Under the pieces are notes generated by a model that saw only the letters and a list, made by a program, of their open reading frames with translations, had not been told where the DNA came from and did no database searches. The position numbers and the translations under genes were made by a program. Positions 32,687-42,470 of a stretch of DNA of 61,776 nt are shown one piece after another (the first letter of the stretch is position 1; each line of letters starts with the position of its first letter). The stretch is taken from positions 1-61,776 of the forward strand of contig NZ_JAOAOQ010000034.1 in NCBI RefSeq assembly GCF_030398385.1. Direction: 5' to 3'. Origin of the DNA: Aquibium sp. ELW1220. GTDB lineage: Bacteria > Pseudomonadota > Alphaproteobacteria > Rhizobiales > Rhizobiaceae.

Positions 32687-33943
32687 ATGACCCGCGACAC
32701 GCTGCTTCCTCAGAACCGCACGGCGTTCGAAGAAGCGGCGGACCTGACCGGTGCGCGCAGTGCCGACCTGCCGCTCGATGTACCAAAGCTGGTGCGACCG
32801 TTTGAGGTGCCCGCACCCTTCCTGCCGTGGGTCGCGTGGGGGCTCTCGGTCGATTTCTGGGAGAAGGAATGGCCGGAGGACAAGCATCGGCTGATGCTGG
32901 CGCGATCGCTGCGCATGCATGCGCGCAAGGGCACGGCCACGGCAATCGCCGAGGCGGTTAGGATCATGGGGGGCGATCTGCGCCGCTTCATCGTCCCGCC
33001 CGCCAAAACGCACCTCTCGCCTGCGTTCACGCCAGCCGAGCGGGAGGCGTATCTCGCGCTGTTTGCGCAGTTGCGTGTCTATCCCTTCGTCGCGCGCGGC
33101 CGGACGGGACCCTTCGGCTGCTTCCTGTCGGTGAAGCGCATGCTCGGCTGGACACTACTCGGACCGATCCGTCCGGTCAGCACGAATGCCTCCCGCTACA
33201 CGCGGACAGCGAAGCTGTGGGACCGCGGCGTGGAGACGACGCTGACGGTCCGGGAGGGGAAGCTGGAGACCGTCGGCCTGCTCGGCGCGACGGCCTATGA
33301 CGAGGTGATCCTCGGCCCAAAAGCCACGAGGGCGATCCACCTCGACGCACCGCCTCGAGCACGCGGCTTTCTCGTCGATGATCAGGGCGTCGCGCAGCGG
33401 ATGATCCGCATCCCGCGCGATGCCAGCTACGAGTTCCGTCTCGGGCGCGAGACTTACACGACGGTCTGGCCACAGGCCCAGCTGATCGACGTGCGGCCGC
33501 AATTCGTCACCGAGATTCACTCGGGCCAGAAGGGTGCCGTCCATGCCGGCGGTGGGAGCCGGATCGCGGGCGGATTCCTGCCACCGACGATCGCTTGGCG
33601 GCATCTCTTCGAGCGCTGGCACATCCATGATCCCGATCGCATCCCGATCGAGCGCTGCAGATCGATGCATCTCGGGAACACCCGTCTCGGCATGCCGGCC
33701 TACCATGCCGAGGCCAGCATCCGGCTGCCAGGCCGCCGGCCGTGGCGCATCGCGGGCCGCTTCGTGCAGGGCTTCGTCCTCTCAACGTCGAAGAAGCCGA
33801 TCGCGGACGCGCGACACGCGGTGCGGATCACAAAGTCGCTGCGCGACAAGATCCTCATCGACACCAAAACCCATCGCGCCATCCGCGCCGGCGATCGACT
33901 AAAAATCGGCCAGGCCGCCGTCGGCGGATACATCGAGGTCTGA
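32687..33943 (+). CDS. Tail protein I, extended
   Basis: The first ~190 residues match P2 gpI-type proteins (VPKLVRPFEVPAPFLPWVAWGLSVDFW, then ARSLRMHARKGTATAIAEAVRIMG). The protein is 418 residues, roughly twice P2 gpI, with an extra strand-rich C-terminal half of unknown fold, likely an adaptor for fibre proteins. Its position after J agrees with P2 order (V-W-J-I-H). Confidence 0.85.
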   Translation: MTRDTLLPQNRTAFEEAADLTGARSADLPLDVPKLVRPFEVPAPFLPWVAWGLSVDFWEKEWPEDKHRLMLARSLRMHARKGTATAIAEAVRIMGGDLRRFIVPPAKTHLSPAFTPAEREAYLALFAQLRVYPFVARGRTGPFGCFLSVKRMLGWTLLGPIRPVSTNASRYTRTAKLWDRGVETTLTVREGKLETVGLLGATAYDEVILGPKATRAIHLDAPPRARGFLVDDQGVAQRMIRIPRDASYEFRLGRETYTTVWPQAQLIDVRPQFVTEIHSGQKGAVHAGGGSRIAGGFLPPTIAWRHLFERWHIHDPDRIPIERCRSMHLGNTRLGMPAYHAEASIRLPGRRPWRIAGRFVQGFVLSTSKKPIADARHAVRITKSLRDKILIDTKTHRAIRAGDRLKIGQAAVGGYIEV

Positions 33944-33945
33944 AC

Positions 33946-36252
33946 ATGGAACGCATCGTCATCTATCGCGACCGGCAGGAGCTTCAGTCGGGCGATTTGA
34001 ACAGCACGCAGGAGTTCGCACGCACCTCGCTCGATCATATCGTCAGGGATGCCGTCGAGCCGGGCCGCGGCTATGTCGGCTTTGCCGTAACCAAGACCGC
34101 AGCGACCGAGGTGACGCTGTCTCCCGGTCGGCTTTACGCCAATGGCGCCGTTCATGACCGCAACGAGAACGTGGTGATCGACCTGTTCAACGCGCTGCCC
34201 TTCCTGACCAGGCGCCGCGTCGCCATCGTCACCTTCGGTCAGTCGGTCGACACCGACGTGCAGCCGCGCGACTTCCTGATCGATGCCGAGGCCGGCACCA
34301 CCGAGCCGCAGTCGGTGGCGATGGAGAACCTGCGCCGCGCCGAGGTCTCGACGGTGGCCGGCGTCGAGGGACCGGACCCAAGCTATCCGACGACGGATGC
34401 CAACGTGACGGTCATCGCCTACCTGCTGCTTGACACCACCGGTGTCACCGGCATCGAGCATTGGGCGCCGACCCAGCTCCCGAACCTTCGCGCGGTAGCA
34501 AACCGCGTCACCGCGCTGGAGAATTGGCGTGGCCAGATCAGCGGCCAGGTCGACACGCTGCGCACCGACCTCTCGGCACTGGCGGACCGGTTTCTCGCCG
34601 TGGCACTCAAGAACGAGATCGTCGACCTGACGCAGCAGCTCGACGAGTTGCGCCAGCGGGTCTTCGAGCCCGGCGCCTACATCTACTATGGCACCGATCA
34701 TTTCCTGAACGAGGAAGGCACCGATACCGATCATCCCGACTATGACGCGGTGGTGGGCGAGGGCATTCGTTTTGCCATCGCCGGAACACAGACCTCGCCG
34801 CTTTCGCTGCTCAATCCCAACAACGTCTTCATCCAGAACGCGTCCGGCTTCGTCCTGCCGAAGTTTTCCCATGGCCTGCGCATGGATCTCACCGGCTACA
34901 CCGGCGAGACGCGGATGGCGCAGTACACCTTCGAGACGACCGAGGTACGGCAGCTGACCCGAACCCGCGAGCGCCGCCGCTTTGGCTCGACGCGCACGGT
35001 CTGCACCAACTCGACCTGGTGGCGGCAGGGCCAGTTCGACATGGTCCTTGGCGTGTTCCAGCGCGATGGCGAGACCTGGCAGGTCACCAATGGCCTGCCC
35101 GACACCATGCCGAACGGCCAGCGCATCCCGAATGGCAATGTGCACTGGGTGCGGCTCACCCAGTTCTGGATCGACGTCTATCTGGAGCCCTATTGGGACC
35201 GCGTGGCGTCGACGGCCACGATCAACGGCCAGCAGGTCGCACAGACGTTTCTGAACAGCCAGGACGGCTGGCTCTCACAGGTCGGCCTGTTCTTCTCGCG
35301 CAAGGCAGCCTCTGGCGACGTGACGCTGATGGTCTGCGAGACCGAGTTCGGCATGCCGAACCTGAACCGGGTGCTCTCGCGCACCACCATCCCGGTGGCT
35401 GACATTCTGGTCGGCGCCAATTCTGGCGGTGCGGGCCTGCCTTCGCTGATCGAGACCAAGGTGGCGATCGCGCCGACCTACCTGGTGGCGGGAAGGCGCT
35501 ATGCGATCGTGGCGGTCACGACCGGCGATCACTATGTCGCAATGACCAACAGCGACAATGGCGTGGTGCAGGGCACCTTCTTCGTCTCGACGGACGGCGC
35601 CTTCTTTGCCGGCAATCTCGTCGATGACCTGAAGATGCGCCTCTACTTCGCGAAGTTCGAGCGCACCCGGGTCTCGATCGAGATGACGGCGCTGCAGCTT
35701 GCCGGTGGCATCCTCGACATCGACATCCTGAACGAGGCGATCACCCCGCCCGCCTGCCGCACCGACTTCGAGGTGCAGGTCAACGGTGCATGGGTGCCGC
35801 TCGACGGGGCGCCGAACGGGCCGAACCTGACCGGGCTGCCGGCGATCCTGCCGCTGCGCGTGACGCTGACCGGCACCACCGACCTGATGCCGGGCCTCGG
35901 GCTGACCGGCTCACAGGCGATCGTCAGTCGCACGAAGACGACGTTCACATGGGTAGGCAAGACGCGAACGCTGGGTTCGGCGACGACCAGCGTCAAGGTG
36001 GTGACCGACCTGCAGGCCTTCGACGAGGCCGAGCACGACGCGACGGTGACGCTGCTCACTGGCGTGGCTCTGGATGGCACCGAGACCGCCGATGTGATCG
36101 AGGACGTTGTTCTGGTCGACGGCACCGTTCGCCGGACCTCGATCTTCAACGTCACCAGCGTGACCACCTATGCGGTGAAGATCGTCGGCTCGACCGTCTC
36201 GGCGGCGAGCACGTTTCATGTCGCGGAACTGATCGAGTTCGCCCAGTCCTGA
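33946..36252 (+). CDS. Large baseplate or fibre protein (DUF4815-like), 768 aa
   Basis: A 768-residue protein beginning MERIVIYRDRQELQSGDLN. The N-terminal ~120 residues (ARTSLDHIVRD, VTLSPGRLYANGAVHD) look like the DUF4815-type start of fibre or baseplate proteins, which I name from memory. A short coiled coil (residues 190-240) follows, then beta-rich repeats to the end. It occupies the position of gene H in P2 and probably anchors fibres to the baseplate. Start ATG 33946 lies two bases after the gene I stop. Confidence 0.75.
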   Translation: MERIVIYRDRQELQSGDLNSTQEFARTSLDHIVRDAVEPGRGYVGFAVTKTAATEVTLSPGRLYANGAVHDRNENVVIDLFNALPFLTRRRVAIVTFGQSVDTDVQPRDFLIDAEAGTTEPQSVAMENLRRAEVSTVAGVEGPDPSYPTTDANVTVIAYLLLDTTGVTGIEHWAPTQLPNLRAVANRVTALENWRGQISGQVDTLRTDLSALADRFLAVALKNEIVDLTQQLDELRQRVFEPGAYIYYGTDHFLNEEGTDTDHPDYDAVVGEGIRFAIAGTQTSPLSLLNPNNVFIQNASGFVLPKFSHGLRMDLTGYTGETRMAQYTFETTEVRQLTRTRERRRFGSTRTVCTNSTWWRQGQFDMVLGVFQRDGETWQVTNGLPDTMPNGQRIPNGNVHWVRLTQFWIDVYLEPYWDRVASTATINGQQVAQTFLNSQDGWLSQVGLFFSRKAASGDVTLMVCETEFGMPNLNRVLSRTTIPVADILVGANSGGAGLPSLIETKVAIAPTYLVAGRRYAIVAVTTGDHYVAMTNSDNGVVQGTFFVSTDGAFFAGNLVDDLKMRLYFAKFERTRVSIEMTALQLAGGILDIDILNEAITPPACRTDFEVQVNGAWVPLDGAPNGPNLTGLPAILPLRVTLTGTTDLMPGLGLTGSQAIVSRTKTTFTWVGKTRTLGSATTSVKVVTDLQAFDEAEHDATVTLLTGVALDGTETADVIEDVVLVDGTVRRTSIFNVTSVTTYAVKIVGSTVSAASTFHVAELIEFAQS

Positions 36253-36300
36253 TCTGGGCCCAGTCCCCGCCTGATCCGATTCCATCAAGGAGACGCCGTG

Positions 36301-36471
36301 ATGGCAAAAACACCCTCGCACTACCGGATCACGGTGAACCGGCACATCGAGTTCGCCGCCACACGCTTCCGTCCGGGCGCGCGCTACACGATCAAGTCCT
36401 CGGTCTACGACGCGCTGAAGGCGGAACATCCCGAGGCGATCGCGTCGGCGAGCCCGATCCGGATGGAGTGA
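36301..36471 (+). CDS. Small 56-aa late protein
   Basis: A 56-residue protein starting MAKTPSHYRITVNRHIEFAATRFRPG, preceded by an AAGGAGA site. Strand-rich N-terminal part then a short helix (SVYDALKAEHPEAI). The gene lies in a clear gap between two tail genes and keeps the codon bias of its neighbours, so it is likely real. No family is recognised; it may be a small fibre-associated protein. Confidence 0.7.
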   Translation: MAKTPSHYRITVNRHIEFAATRFRPGARYTIKSSVYDALKAEHPEAIASASPIRME

Positions 36472-36475
36472 TGCC

Positions 36476-37285
36476 ATGGTGGTGCGCTTCGAGGACCTTC
36501 GGGTCCGCGACAGCCAGGACCTCGACCGGGACTTCTTCAATCGCCGCTATCGGCTGATCGTCGAGAGCCTGAACGAGCTGGCCGGGCAGATCACGTCGAT
36601 CGCGACGGCGTCCGACAACCTCGTGGTGCTGGGTCTGACCCGCGTGAACGAGGTTCTCGGCCCCGCTCTCGCGCAGGTCAGTGCCGCGGCTGAAAGCGGC
36701 TTCCTGGTGGCGACGTCCGCGTCGCCGCTGACCGTCTCTGTCGGCCTGGAGACCACGATCGTCATCAATGACACGGCCGCCCGGGCGCTGTTTGCACCGA
36801 CGCCCTATGTGATCCTCTCGCGGGCGGCTGAGGGCGCGATCGACGATTGGGCGTTGCTCGAGGTGCAGGCCTACAGCCGCGAGACCGGCGCACTCGCATT
36901 CAAGGTGGCGGCGATCAGCGGCAACATCGGCGGTGCCCAGCATGACGACTGGGTGATCTCGGCGAGCGCCGGTCTTGCAAAGTCGATCCTGGAGGCGGCA
37001 TCCAGTGTCACGGAGACGCTGGCACTGGCACAGCAGGCGGCCCAGAACGCGGCCGATGCAGCCGAGACCGCCGAGGCGGTCCTGGCATCGGGTCCGGTTT
37101 CCTCGGTCAATGGCCAGACCGGCGCCGTGGCGCTCGGCATCGGCGACATACCGAACCTGACGACGTCCCTTGCTGCCAAGGCCGACAGCAACCACGGTCA
37201 CAGCATCGGCCAGGTCTCCAACCTGCAGACGACGCTGACCAGCCTTCAGACGCAGATCTCGAACATGGACGGCGGCGCCTACTGA
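36476..37285 (+). CDS. Tail fibre protein with HxH segment and DGGxY ending
   Basis: A 269-residue protein. Residues 1-30 are basic (VVRFEDLRVRDSQDL), the middle is strand-rich, and a long alanine-rich helix (AQQAAQNAADAAETAEAVL) precedes a fibre-like end: SVNGQTGAVALGIGDIPNLTTSLAAKA, a HGHS motif, VSNLQTTLTSLQTQI, and the final MDGGAY. HxH motifs are used in phage trimeric fibres to bind metal. The final five residues recur in other fibre genes of the window. Confidence 0.75.
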   Translation: MVVRFEDLRVRDSQDLDRDFFNRRYRLIVESLNELAGQITSIATASDNLVVLGLTRVNEVLGPALAQVSAAAESGFLVATSASPLTVSVGLETTIVINDTAARALFAPTPYVILSRAAEGAIDDWALLEVQAYSRETGALAFKVAAISGNIGGAQHDDWVISASAGLAKSILEAASSVTETLALAQQAAQNAADAAETAEAVLASGPVSSVNGQTGAVALGIGDIPNLTTSLAAKADSNHGHSIGQVSNLQTTLTSLQTQISNMDGGAY

Positions 37286-37373
37286 AGGGCGCTTACCACT
37301 CCACCACCCAACCCAGCACGGCGCTCGCGGACTTCCATACGCGGCGGCGATCATTTCATTGCGGAGACACGCC

Positions 37374-38621
37374 ATGTCCGATCCGACCTTCGGCATTTCC
37401 ATCACGCGCATCGACACCGAACCGCGTCCCGCCGTGTGGAGCGACATGGCGGTCGTTGGCATCATCGGCACCGCGCCCGATGGCGACGCGCTCGTGTTCC
37501 CGCTCGACACGCCGGTGTTCCTCTATTCCGACGATGCAACGAAGCTGACGGCCCTTGGCGCCTCGGGCACGCTCAAGGACGCCATCACCCTGATCAACGC
37601 CCAGCTCGGCGAGTTCCAGGTCGCAGCGAAGATCGTGGTTGTGCGTGTGGCGGAGGGCGTGGATGTCGACGAGACAATCGCCAACATCGTCGGCGACGGC
37701 ATTGCGACCGGCCTGAACGCCTTTCTCGACGCCGGTCCGCTGCTCGGCGTCATCCCGCGACTGATCTGCGCGCCCGGCCATACCAGCCAGCGCGCCGTGG
37801 GCGAGGCCAATGCCGTCTGCGCGGCACTGCCGGCGATCTGCGCCAGGCTGCTTGCCCATGCCGTCGTCGATGGCCCGGCCACGAACAGCCAGGATGCAAT
37901 CGACTGGCGCGAGACGATCAGCTCCGATCGCCTGATCCCGGTTGATCCCGCGGTCAAGATGCTGGTCGGCGGTGTTGCGACCGTCGTTCCGCTGTCGCCC
38001 GCCGTGATTGGCATCGGCGTGCGCCGCGACCACGAGAAGCAGGGCCGGCCGTTCCACAGCTGGGCGAACCAGGCCGTACAGGGCATCGTCGGCCCGTCGC
38101 GCCCGATCAGCTTTTCGTTGACCGATGGCGCCACCGAGGGCCAGACGCTGCTGTCGAACAACATCGGCGTGCTCTTGCGCGGCGAACTCGGCGTCGAGAC
38201 CGCCATTGCCTCTGGCGGCTATGTCTTCGTCGGCACCGACAATGCCGGGGAGGACGAGCTCTGGCGCTTCTACAACGTCACGCGCGGTCGCGACTATATC
38301 CACCTGATGCTGCTCAGAACGCTGCGGTTCTATCTCGGCCGGTTCAACCTGACCGGCCAGACGATCCAGGCGGTGCAGAACACCATGGTCATGGCGCTGC
38401 GCGACCTGAAGGCCGACAACGACATCCTGGGCTTCGAGGTGAAGTTCACCCGCGACCAGAACTCGCCGGAGGAACTGCGGCTTGGCCGCTTCACCGTCAG
38501 CTTCGCAGCTGAAGAAGCGCCGGTCCTGCGCTATCTCGGCATCCAGTCCTCCCGCTACCGCCCAGCCCTCGACGCCTTGCTTGGCGATCTGATCTCGCAG
38601 GTCGGCGCTGTGACCGGCTGA
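37374..38621 (+). CDS. Contractile tail sheath protein (FI)
   Basis: A 415-residue P2 FI-type sheath: the N-terminal DPTFGISITRIDTEPRPAVWSDMAVVGIIGTAP is diagnostic, and GEDELWRFYNVTRGRDYIHLML and the C-terminal RLGRFTVSFAAEEAPVL fit the family. Start ATG 37374 is preceded by GGAG. It forms the contractile outer tube, which makes the virion a myovirus. Confidence 0.95.
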   Translation: MSDPTFGISITRIDTEPRPAVWSDMAVVGIIGTAPDGDALVFPLDTPVFLYSDDATKLTALGASGTLKDAITLINAQLGEFQVAAKIVVVRVAEGVDVDETIANIVGDGIATGLNAFLDAGPLLGVIPRLICAPGHTSQRAVGEANAVCAALPAICARLLAHAVVDGPATNSQDAIDWRETISSDRLIPVDPAVKMLVGGVATVVPLSPAVIGIGVRRDHEKQGRPFHSWANQAVQGIVGPSRPISFSLTDGATEGQTLLSNNIGVLLRGELGVETAIASGGYVFVGTDNAGEDELWRFYNVTRGRDYIHLMLLRTLRFYLGRFNLTGQTIQAVQNTMVMALRDLKADNDILGFEVKFTRDQNSPEELRLGRFTVSFAAEEAPVLRYLGIQSSRYRPALDALLGDLISQVGAVTG

Positions 38622-38649
38622 CCGTCCACCTCGACAAGGAGAGGCTCGC

Positions 38650-39186
38650 ATGAGCACGATCTACATCATGGAAGCCGCGAACCTGTTTTGCGGCGATCAC
38701 GATCCGACGGCCTCAAAACATCTGACGCTGACGGAGTTGCAGCTTCCGGCCTTGCAGGAGATGTACCAGGACCACCATGCCGGCGGCTCGCGCGTGCAGA
38801 TCGAGGTTGCCGTTGGCATCCAGAAGCTGGAGCCGACCTTCAAGCTCGCCGGCTGGGATCCCGATCTTCTCACCCGGTTCGGCCTCGGTTCGAGCAGGGC
38901 CAGCGTCTTCACCGCCTATGGCGTGGTGCGCGACAAGCGTACCGGTGTCGCCCACGAGGCCAAGGCGATCATGGAAGGTCGTCTCGGCAAGGTCGAGGCC
39001 GACACGTTTCAGCGCGGCGAGATGATGGGTCACGGCTACGCCATCAACGAGGTCATGCACTACGAGCTCTGGTTTGCCGACCGCGAGAAGCTTTACTGGG
39101 ATTTCTATTCTACCGACTGGCGGCTCGATGGCGTGTCCCAAAACGATGACGAGCGGCGCCTCCTGCGCATTCCGACCACCGGCTGA
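38650..39186 (+). CDS. Tail tube protein (FII)
   Basis: A 178-residue P2 FII-type tube protein: EAANLFCGDHDPTASKHLTLTELQLPALQ, then HHAGGSRVQIEVAVGIQKLEPTFKL and EVMHYELWF. Follows the sheath as in P2. An AAGGAGA site precedes the start. It polymerises the inner tube on which the sheath assembles. Confidence 0.95.
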   Translation: MSTIYIMEAANLFCGDHDPTASKHLTLTELQLPALQEMYQDHHAGGSRVQIEVAVGIQKLEPTFKLAGWDPDLLTRFGLGSSRASVFTAYGVVRDKRTGVAHEAKAIMEGRLGKVEADTFQRGEMMGHGYAINEVMHYELWFADREKLYWDFYSTDWRLDGVSQNDDERRLLRIPTTG

Positions 39187-39199
39187 GAAGGAACACATC

Positions 39200-39487
39200 A
39201 TGACAAGGACAGTCACGATCAGGCTGCGTGAGCCGATTGAGCAGGGTGGCATGGTGATCGCGGAGGTCACGGTGCGCAGCCCGAAGGTGCGCGATCTGCG
39301 CGCCATCGACGCCGAGGCTGGCAAGGACGCATCCGAGTTCGACAAGGGCATCGTCATGGCAGCGCTTCTGACCGGCATTCCGGTCGAGGCGGTCGAGGAG
39401 ATGGGGGCAGCGGACTTCGCAGCCGTCTCGGAGGCGGTCGCGGGTTTCATGCAGGCGGGGGCAGCACCGGCCAGTGGCGCGGCCTAG
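39200..39487 (+). CDS. Tail assembly chaperone E
   Basis: A 95-residue P2 gpE-like protein: TVTIRLREPIEQGGMVIAEV, RSPKVRDLRAIDAEAG and the ALLTGIPVEAVEEM helix are typical. Start ATG 39200 follows a GAAGGAA site. Its alanine-rich C terminus (QAGAAPASGAA) is decoded in the zero frame; a -1 shift upstream gives the E-E' fusion. E and E-E' coat the tape measure protein during tail assembly. Confidence 0.9.
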   Translation: MTRTVTIRLREPIEQGGMVIAEVTVRSPKVRDLRAIDAEAGKDASEFDKGIVMAALLTGIPVEAVEEMGAADFAAVSEAVAGFMQAGAAPASGAA

Positions 39488-39603
39488 TTGCCGATGTGGC
39501 GCATGTGCTCGCCACGCCGCTCACCGCCTTTAACGACATGGACTGGGCCGAGCTGCTGCGCTGGCACGAAGAGGCCCGCCGCCTCAGCGGTGCCAGGCGT
39601 TGA
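39442..39603 (+). CDS. E' extension reached by -1 frameshift
   Basis: The -1 frame is open from upstream of 39442 to a TGA at 39601-39603 and encodes ADVAHVLATPLTAFNDMDW followed by AELLRWHEEARRL, the signature of P2 gpE'. The heptamer GGGTTTC at 39442-39448 is in the correct phase (G-GGT-TTC) for simultaneous -1 slippage. E has no other partner frame. Programmed -1 shifts here are established for P2 and many tailed phages; the exact slip site is inferred. Confidence 0.8.
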   Translation, partial: GFHAGGGSTGQWRGLVADVAHVLATPLTAFNDMDWAELLRWHEEARRLSGARR

Positions 39604-39670
39604 TGATCTCCAGGACCGTGCCGGACGGAAGCATTTGGACCGAAAGCTGGACAGGTGGAGATAAACGATC

Positions 39671-42043
39671 ATGGCAAGCCTGACGTCGCAGCTGATCGTC
39701 TCGGTGGTCGACAATGTTTCGGATGCAGCCAAGCGGATTGGCGGCAGCCTGACCGGCATCTCGCGGACCATCCGCGACACGAACGCGCAGCAGCTGACGC
39801 TGTCGGATCGTGTCGATGCCGCCATCACCCGCAACAACCGCGCGCTCGAATCGGCTCGCGGCCGCATGGCCGAAAGCATCGGCACCTTCTATGCGCTGCG
39901 TGCCGCCATCTCCGCGCCGATCGAAAGCGCGAAGGCCTTCGAGAGCACATTGGCAGACCTCGGCGCTAAGGGCGATCTGTCGGCCGGACAGTTGGCCAGC
40001 ATCGGATCGGCAGCGCGCCAGACTGGGGAACAGGTCAACCAGTTCGCCTCGAGCATCGTGCAGGCGCAGGACTTTCTGGTCGGCATGGGCCTCGACGTCG
40101 AGCGCTCCACGAAGGCCATGCCTGCGATTGGCAAGGCCGCCACCGCGACCAAGGCCAGCATCATCGATCTGTCGAAGGCCGGCTTTGCCGCCATGTCGAA
40201 CCTGGGCGTCGCCGCCGAGGATCTTGGCCAGGCGATGGACGTGATGGCGCTTGCCGGCAAGGAGGGCGGTTTTGAGTTGCGCGACATGGCGCAATACCTG
40301 CCCTCGATCACGGCGCTCGCCTCGGCGAAGGGCATGAGCGGCATGGGTGGGTTGTCGGATATCGCGGCAGCCTTGCAGATCGTGCGCCGTGGCGCCGGCG
40401 ACAGTGCCGAGGCTGCCACCAACTTCATGAACGTGCTGCAGAAGATCAACGCCAATGATGCTGCAGCAAAATTCGCCAAGGCCGGCATCGACATCAACCA
40501 GGTGCTGAAGGACGCCGTCGCCAATGGCGCGAGCCCGCTCGAGGCAGCACTCAAGTCCATCAACCGGTACATCGACGGCGACATGTCGAAGCTCGGCACG
40601 CTGTTTGCAGACGCGCAGGTTCAAAAAGGCCTGATCCCCCTCCTGAATGGTATGCAGGACTATATCGCGCTGCGCGACAAGGCTGGAGGTGCTGCCGGCA
40701 TCATCGACGCCGACTTCGCGCGCATGATGGACACGGCGGCCGAAAAGGCAAAAGCCTTCGAGATCGCGATGCAGAACCTGAAGACCGGTGTCGGCACCGC
40801 TTTGATCGACGCCATCGGCCAGATCAACACGGCGCTGCTGCCGCTCGTCCAGACGCTTGGCGATCTGGTCGACCGGCATCCGAAGGTCACGGCGGCCCTG
40901 TTGGGGATTGCGGGAGGCTTTGTTGCGCTCAAGGCCGCGGTCAACGCGGGCCAGTTCCTGGCGCTGACCGCGCGTGGCGGCGTGCTTGCAGCACTCTCCT
41001 TCTCGATCAACACGGTCGGCGCGAGCCTGCTGCGGCTCAAGGGCGGCGCATCGGAGATGATCCGGCTGCAATCCGCGCTGGCGGCCATGCAGGGGATCAA
41101 CATGACGGGTTGGCAGAGCTTCGCGGCTGGCCTGCGTGGCATGGCGCTCGCGGTTCCGGGCGTGTCGGGGCTTTCTGCTGTCCTCACGGGAATCGTCGCC
41201 GCCATCGGCGCGATCTCGGCGCCGCTCTGGCTGGCCATCGCGGCCGCGGTCCTGGCGGTTGGTGCGGCCTGGAGATACTGGGACCGCATCGCGGCCATCA
41301 TTGGCGGCGTCGCATCCGCGATCGGGGAACGCTTGCGGCCGGTTTTCGGCTGGCTGGGCGAGAAGCTGGACTTCATGGCGCCGGCTCTGTCGGCGACCAG
41401 CGATGCCTTTGGCGCGCTGGGGAGTGCTCTGGGCGTTGTGGTCGATGCCGTCGGTGCCTTCTTCGGCTCCGGCCTCTTCAGCCAGGAGGTTATGACGGAG
41501 GAAGACAAGGCGCGCATCGCGCAAAGTGCCGCCGACATGACCAACCGCATCCTCGACGGGTTCGGTGGACTGGTCACCGGTCTCTACCAGGTTGGCGCCG
41601 ATGCCATTCAGGCGCTCTGGGACGGCATGAAGTCGGTCTTCGACAGCCTGATCGCCTGGGTCAACGGCAAGGTCTCCGCGCTCACCGCGCCGCTCACCGG
41701 CATTGCCAACCGCGTCAGGAACATGTTCGGCGGCGGGTCGGCTTCGGGCGAGGACGGCTCAACGCCAGCCCGTGCCGCCGGTGGCCCGATCTCGCGCGGC
41801 GCGACCTACATGGTCGGCGAGAAGGGGCCCGAACTGATCACCGCGTCACGCTCCGGCTACGTCAATCCGAATGGCAGCGGTACGTCGGGTCCGACCATCA
41901 CCGTGGCGCCGAGCTTTACCTTCAACGCCATGAGTGCCGCCGATGCCGGTCTCATCGAGGCGCAGGTGCGCCGCACGCTTCAAAACGAGGTGCAGGAGAT
42001 GTTCCGCGGCGTCTACGCCGATGCAGGCATGAGGTTTGCGTGA
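39671..42043 (+). CDS. Tail tape measure protein (T)
   Basis: A 790-residue protein with N-terminal coiled coil, the TMP core around residues 120-350 (AMPAIGKAATATKASIIDLSKAGFAAM-type segments), hydrophobic helices at about 400-430 and 490-530, and a C-terminal part with GGGSASGEDG and a GATYMVGEKGPELITA motif common in tape measures. The length, near that of P2 gpT (~815 aa), predicts a tail of similar length. AGGTGGAG precedes the ATG, 67 bases after the E' stop. Confidence 0.95.
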   Translation: MASLTSQLIVSVVDNVSDAAKRIGGSLTGISRTIRDTNAQQLTLSDRVDAAITRNNRALESARGRMAESIGTFYALRAAISAPIESAKAFESTLADLGAKGDLSAGQLASIGSAARQTGEQVNQFASSIVQAQDFLVGMGLDVERSTKAMPAIGKAATATKASIIDLSKAGFAAMSNLGVAAEDLGQAMDVMALAGKEGGFELRDMAQYLPSITALASAKGMSGMGGLSDIAAALQIVRRGAGDSAEAATNFMNVLQKINANDAAAKFAKAGIDINQVLKDAVANGASPLEAALKSINRYIDGDMSKLGTLFADAQVQKGLIPLLNGMQDYIALRDKAGGAAGIIDADFARMMDTAAEKAKAFEIAMQNLKTGVGTALIDAIGQINTALLPLVQTLGDLVDRHPKVTAALLGIAGGFVALKAAVNAGQFLALTARGGVLAALSFSINTVGASLLRLKGGASEMIRLQSALAAMQGINMTGWQSFAAGLRGMALAVPGVSGLSAVLTGIVAAIGAISAPLWLAIAAAVLAVGAAWRYWDRIAAIIGGVASAIGERLRPVFGWLGEKLDFMAPALSATSDAFGALGSALGVVVDAVGAFFGSGLFSQEVMTEEDKARIAQSAADMTNRILDGFGGLVTGLYQVGADAIQALWDGMKSVFDSLIAWVNGKVSALTAPLTGIANRVRNMFGGGSASGEDGSTPARAAGGPISRGATYMVGEKGPELITASRSGYVNPNGSGTSGPTITVAPSFTFNAMSAADAGLIEAQVRRTLQNEVQEMFRGVYADAGMRFA

Positions 42044-42465
42044 TGCTGATGATGATCGGACCCGTGCGCTTCGAGATCGCACCGCTGAACGCCACCGGCA
42101 TCGGACATGCCCATGAGGCGGGCTTTGCCGAGAAGCCGGTCCTCGGCACCATGCCACCGCTGGAGTTCATCGGTGCTGGCCCAGAAAGCTGGACGATCGC
42201 CGCAAAGCTCTTCCCCCAAAAATTCGGCGGCATGGGCGATCTGGAACGGCTCGCCCAGGCCCGCGCATCCGGCCTGCCGCAATACATGATGCGCGGCGAC
42301 GGCTCGCTGATGGGCTGGGTCGTCATCACTCAGGTGTCCGAGAAGTGGTCCTATCTCGACGCCAGGGGACTTGGCCGCGTCATCGACGTGACCATCGCCG
42401 TGCAGCGATGCCAGGGACCCTCGTCGGGTGCATACTTCTCCATCCTGTCGGGCCTCTTCTCCTGA
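42043..42465 (+). CDS. Tail protein U
   Basis: A 140-residue P2 gpU-like protein: MIGPVRFEIAPLNATG, AEKPVLGTMPPLEFIGAG, FGGMGDLERLAQARASGLPQ. The ATG overlaps the tape-measure stop (TGATG). U proteins are near the tail terminus and act in tail completion. A minus-strand gene follows before X. Confidence 0.93.
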   Translation: MLMMIGPVRFEIAPLNATGIGHAHEAGFAEKPVLGTMPPLEFIGAGPESWTIAAKLFPQKFGGMGDLERLAQARASGLPQYMMRGDGSLMGWVVITQVSEKWSYLDARGLGRVIDVTIAVQRCQGPSSGAYFSILSGLFS

Positions 42466-42470
42466 TGCAC

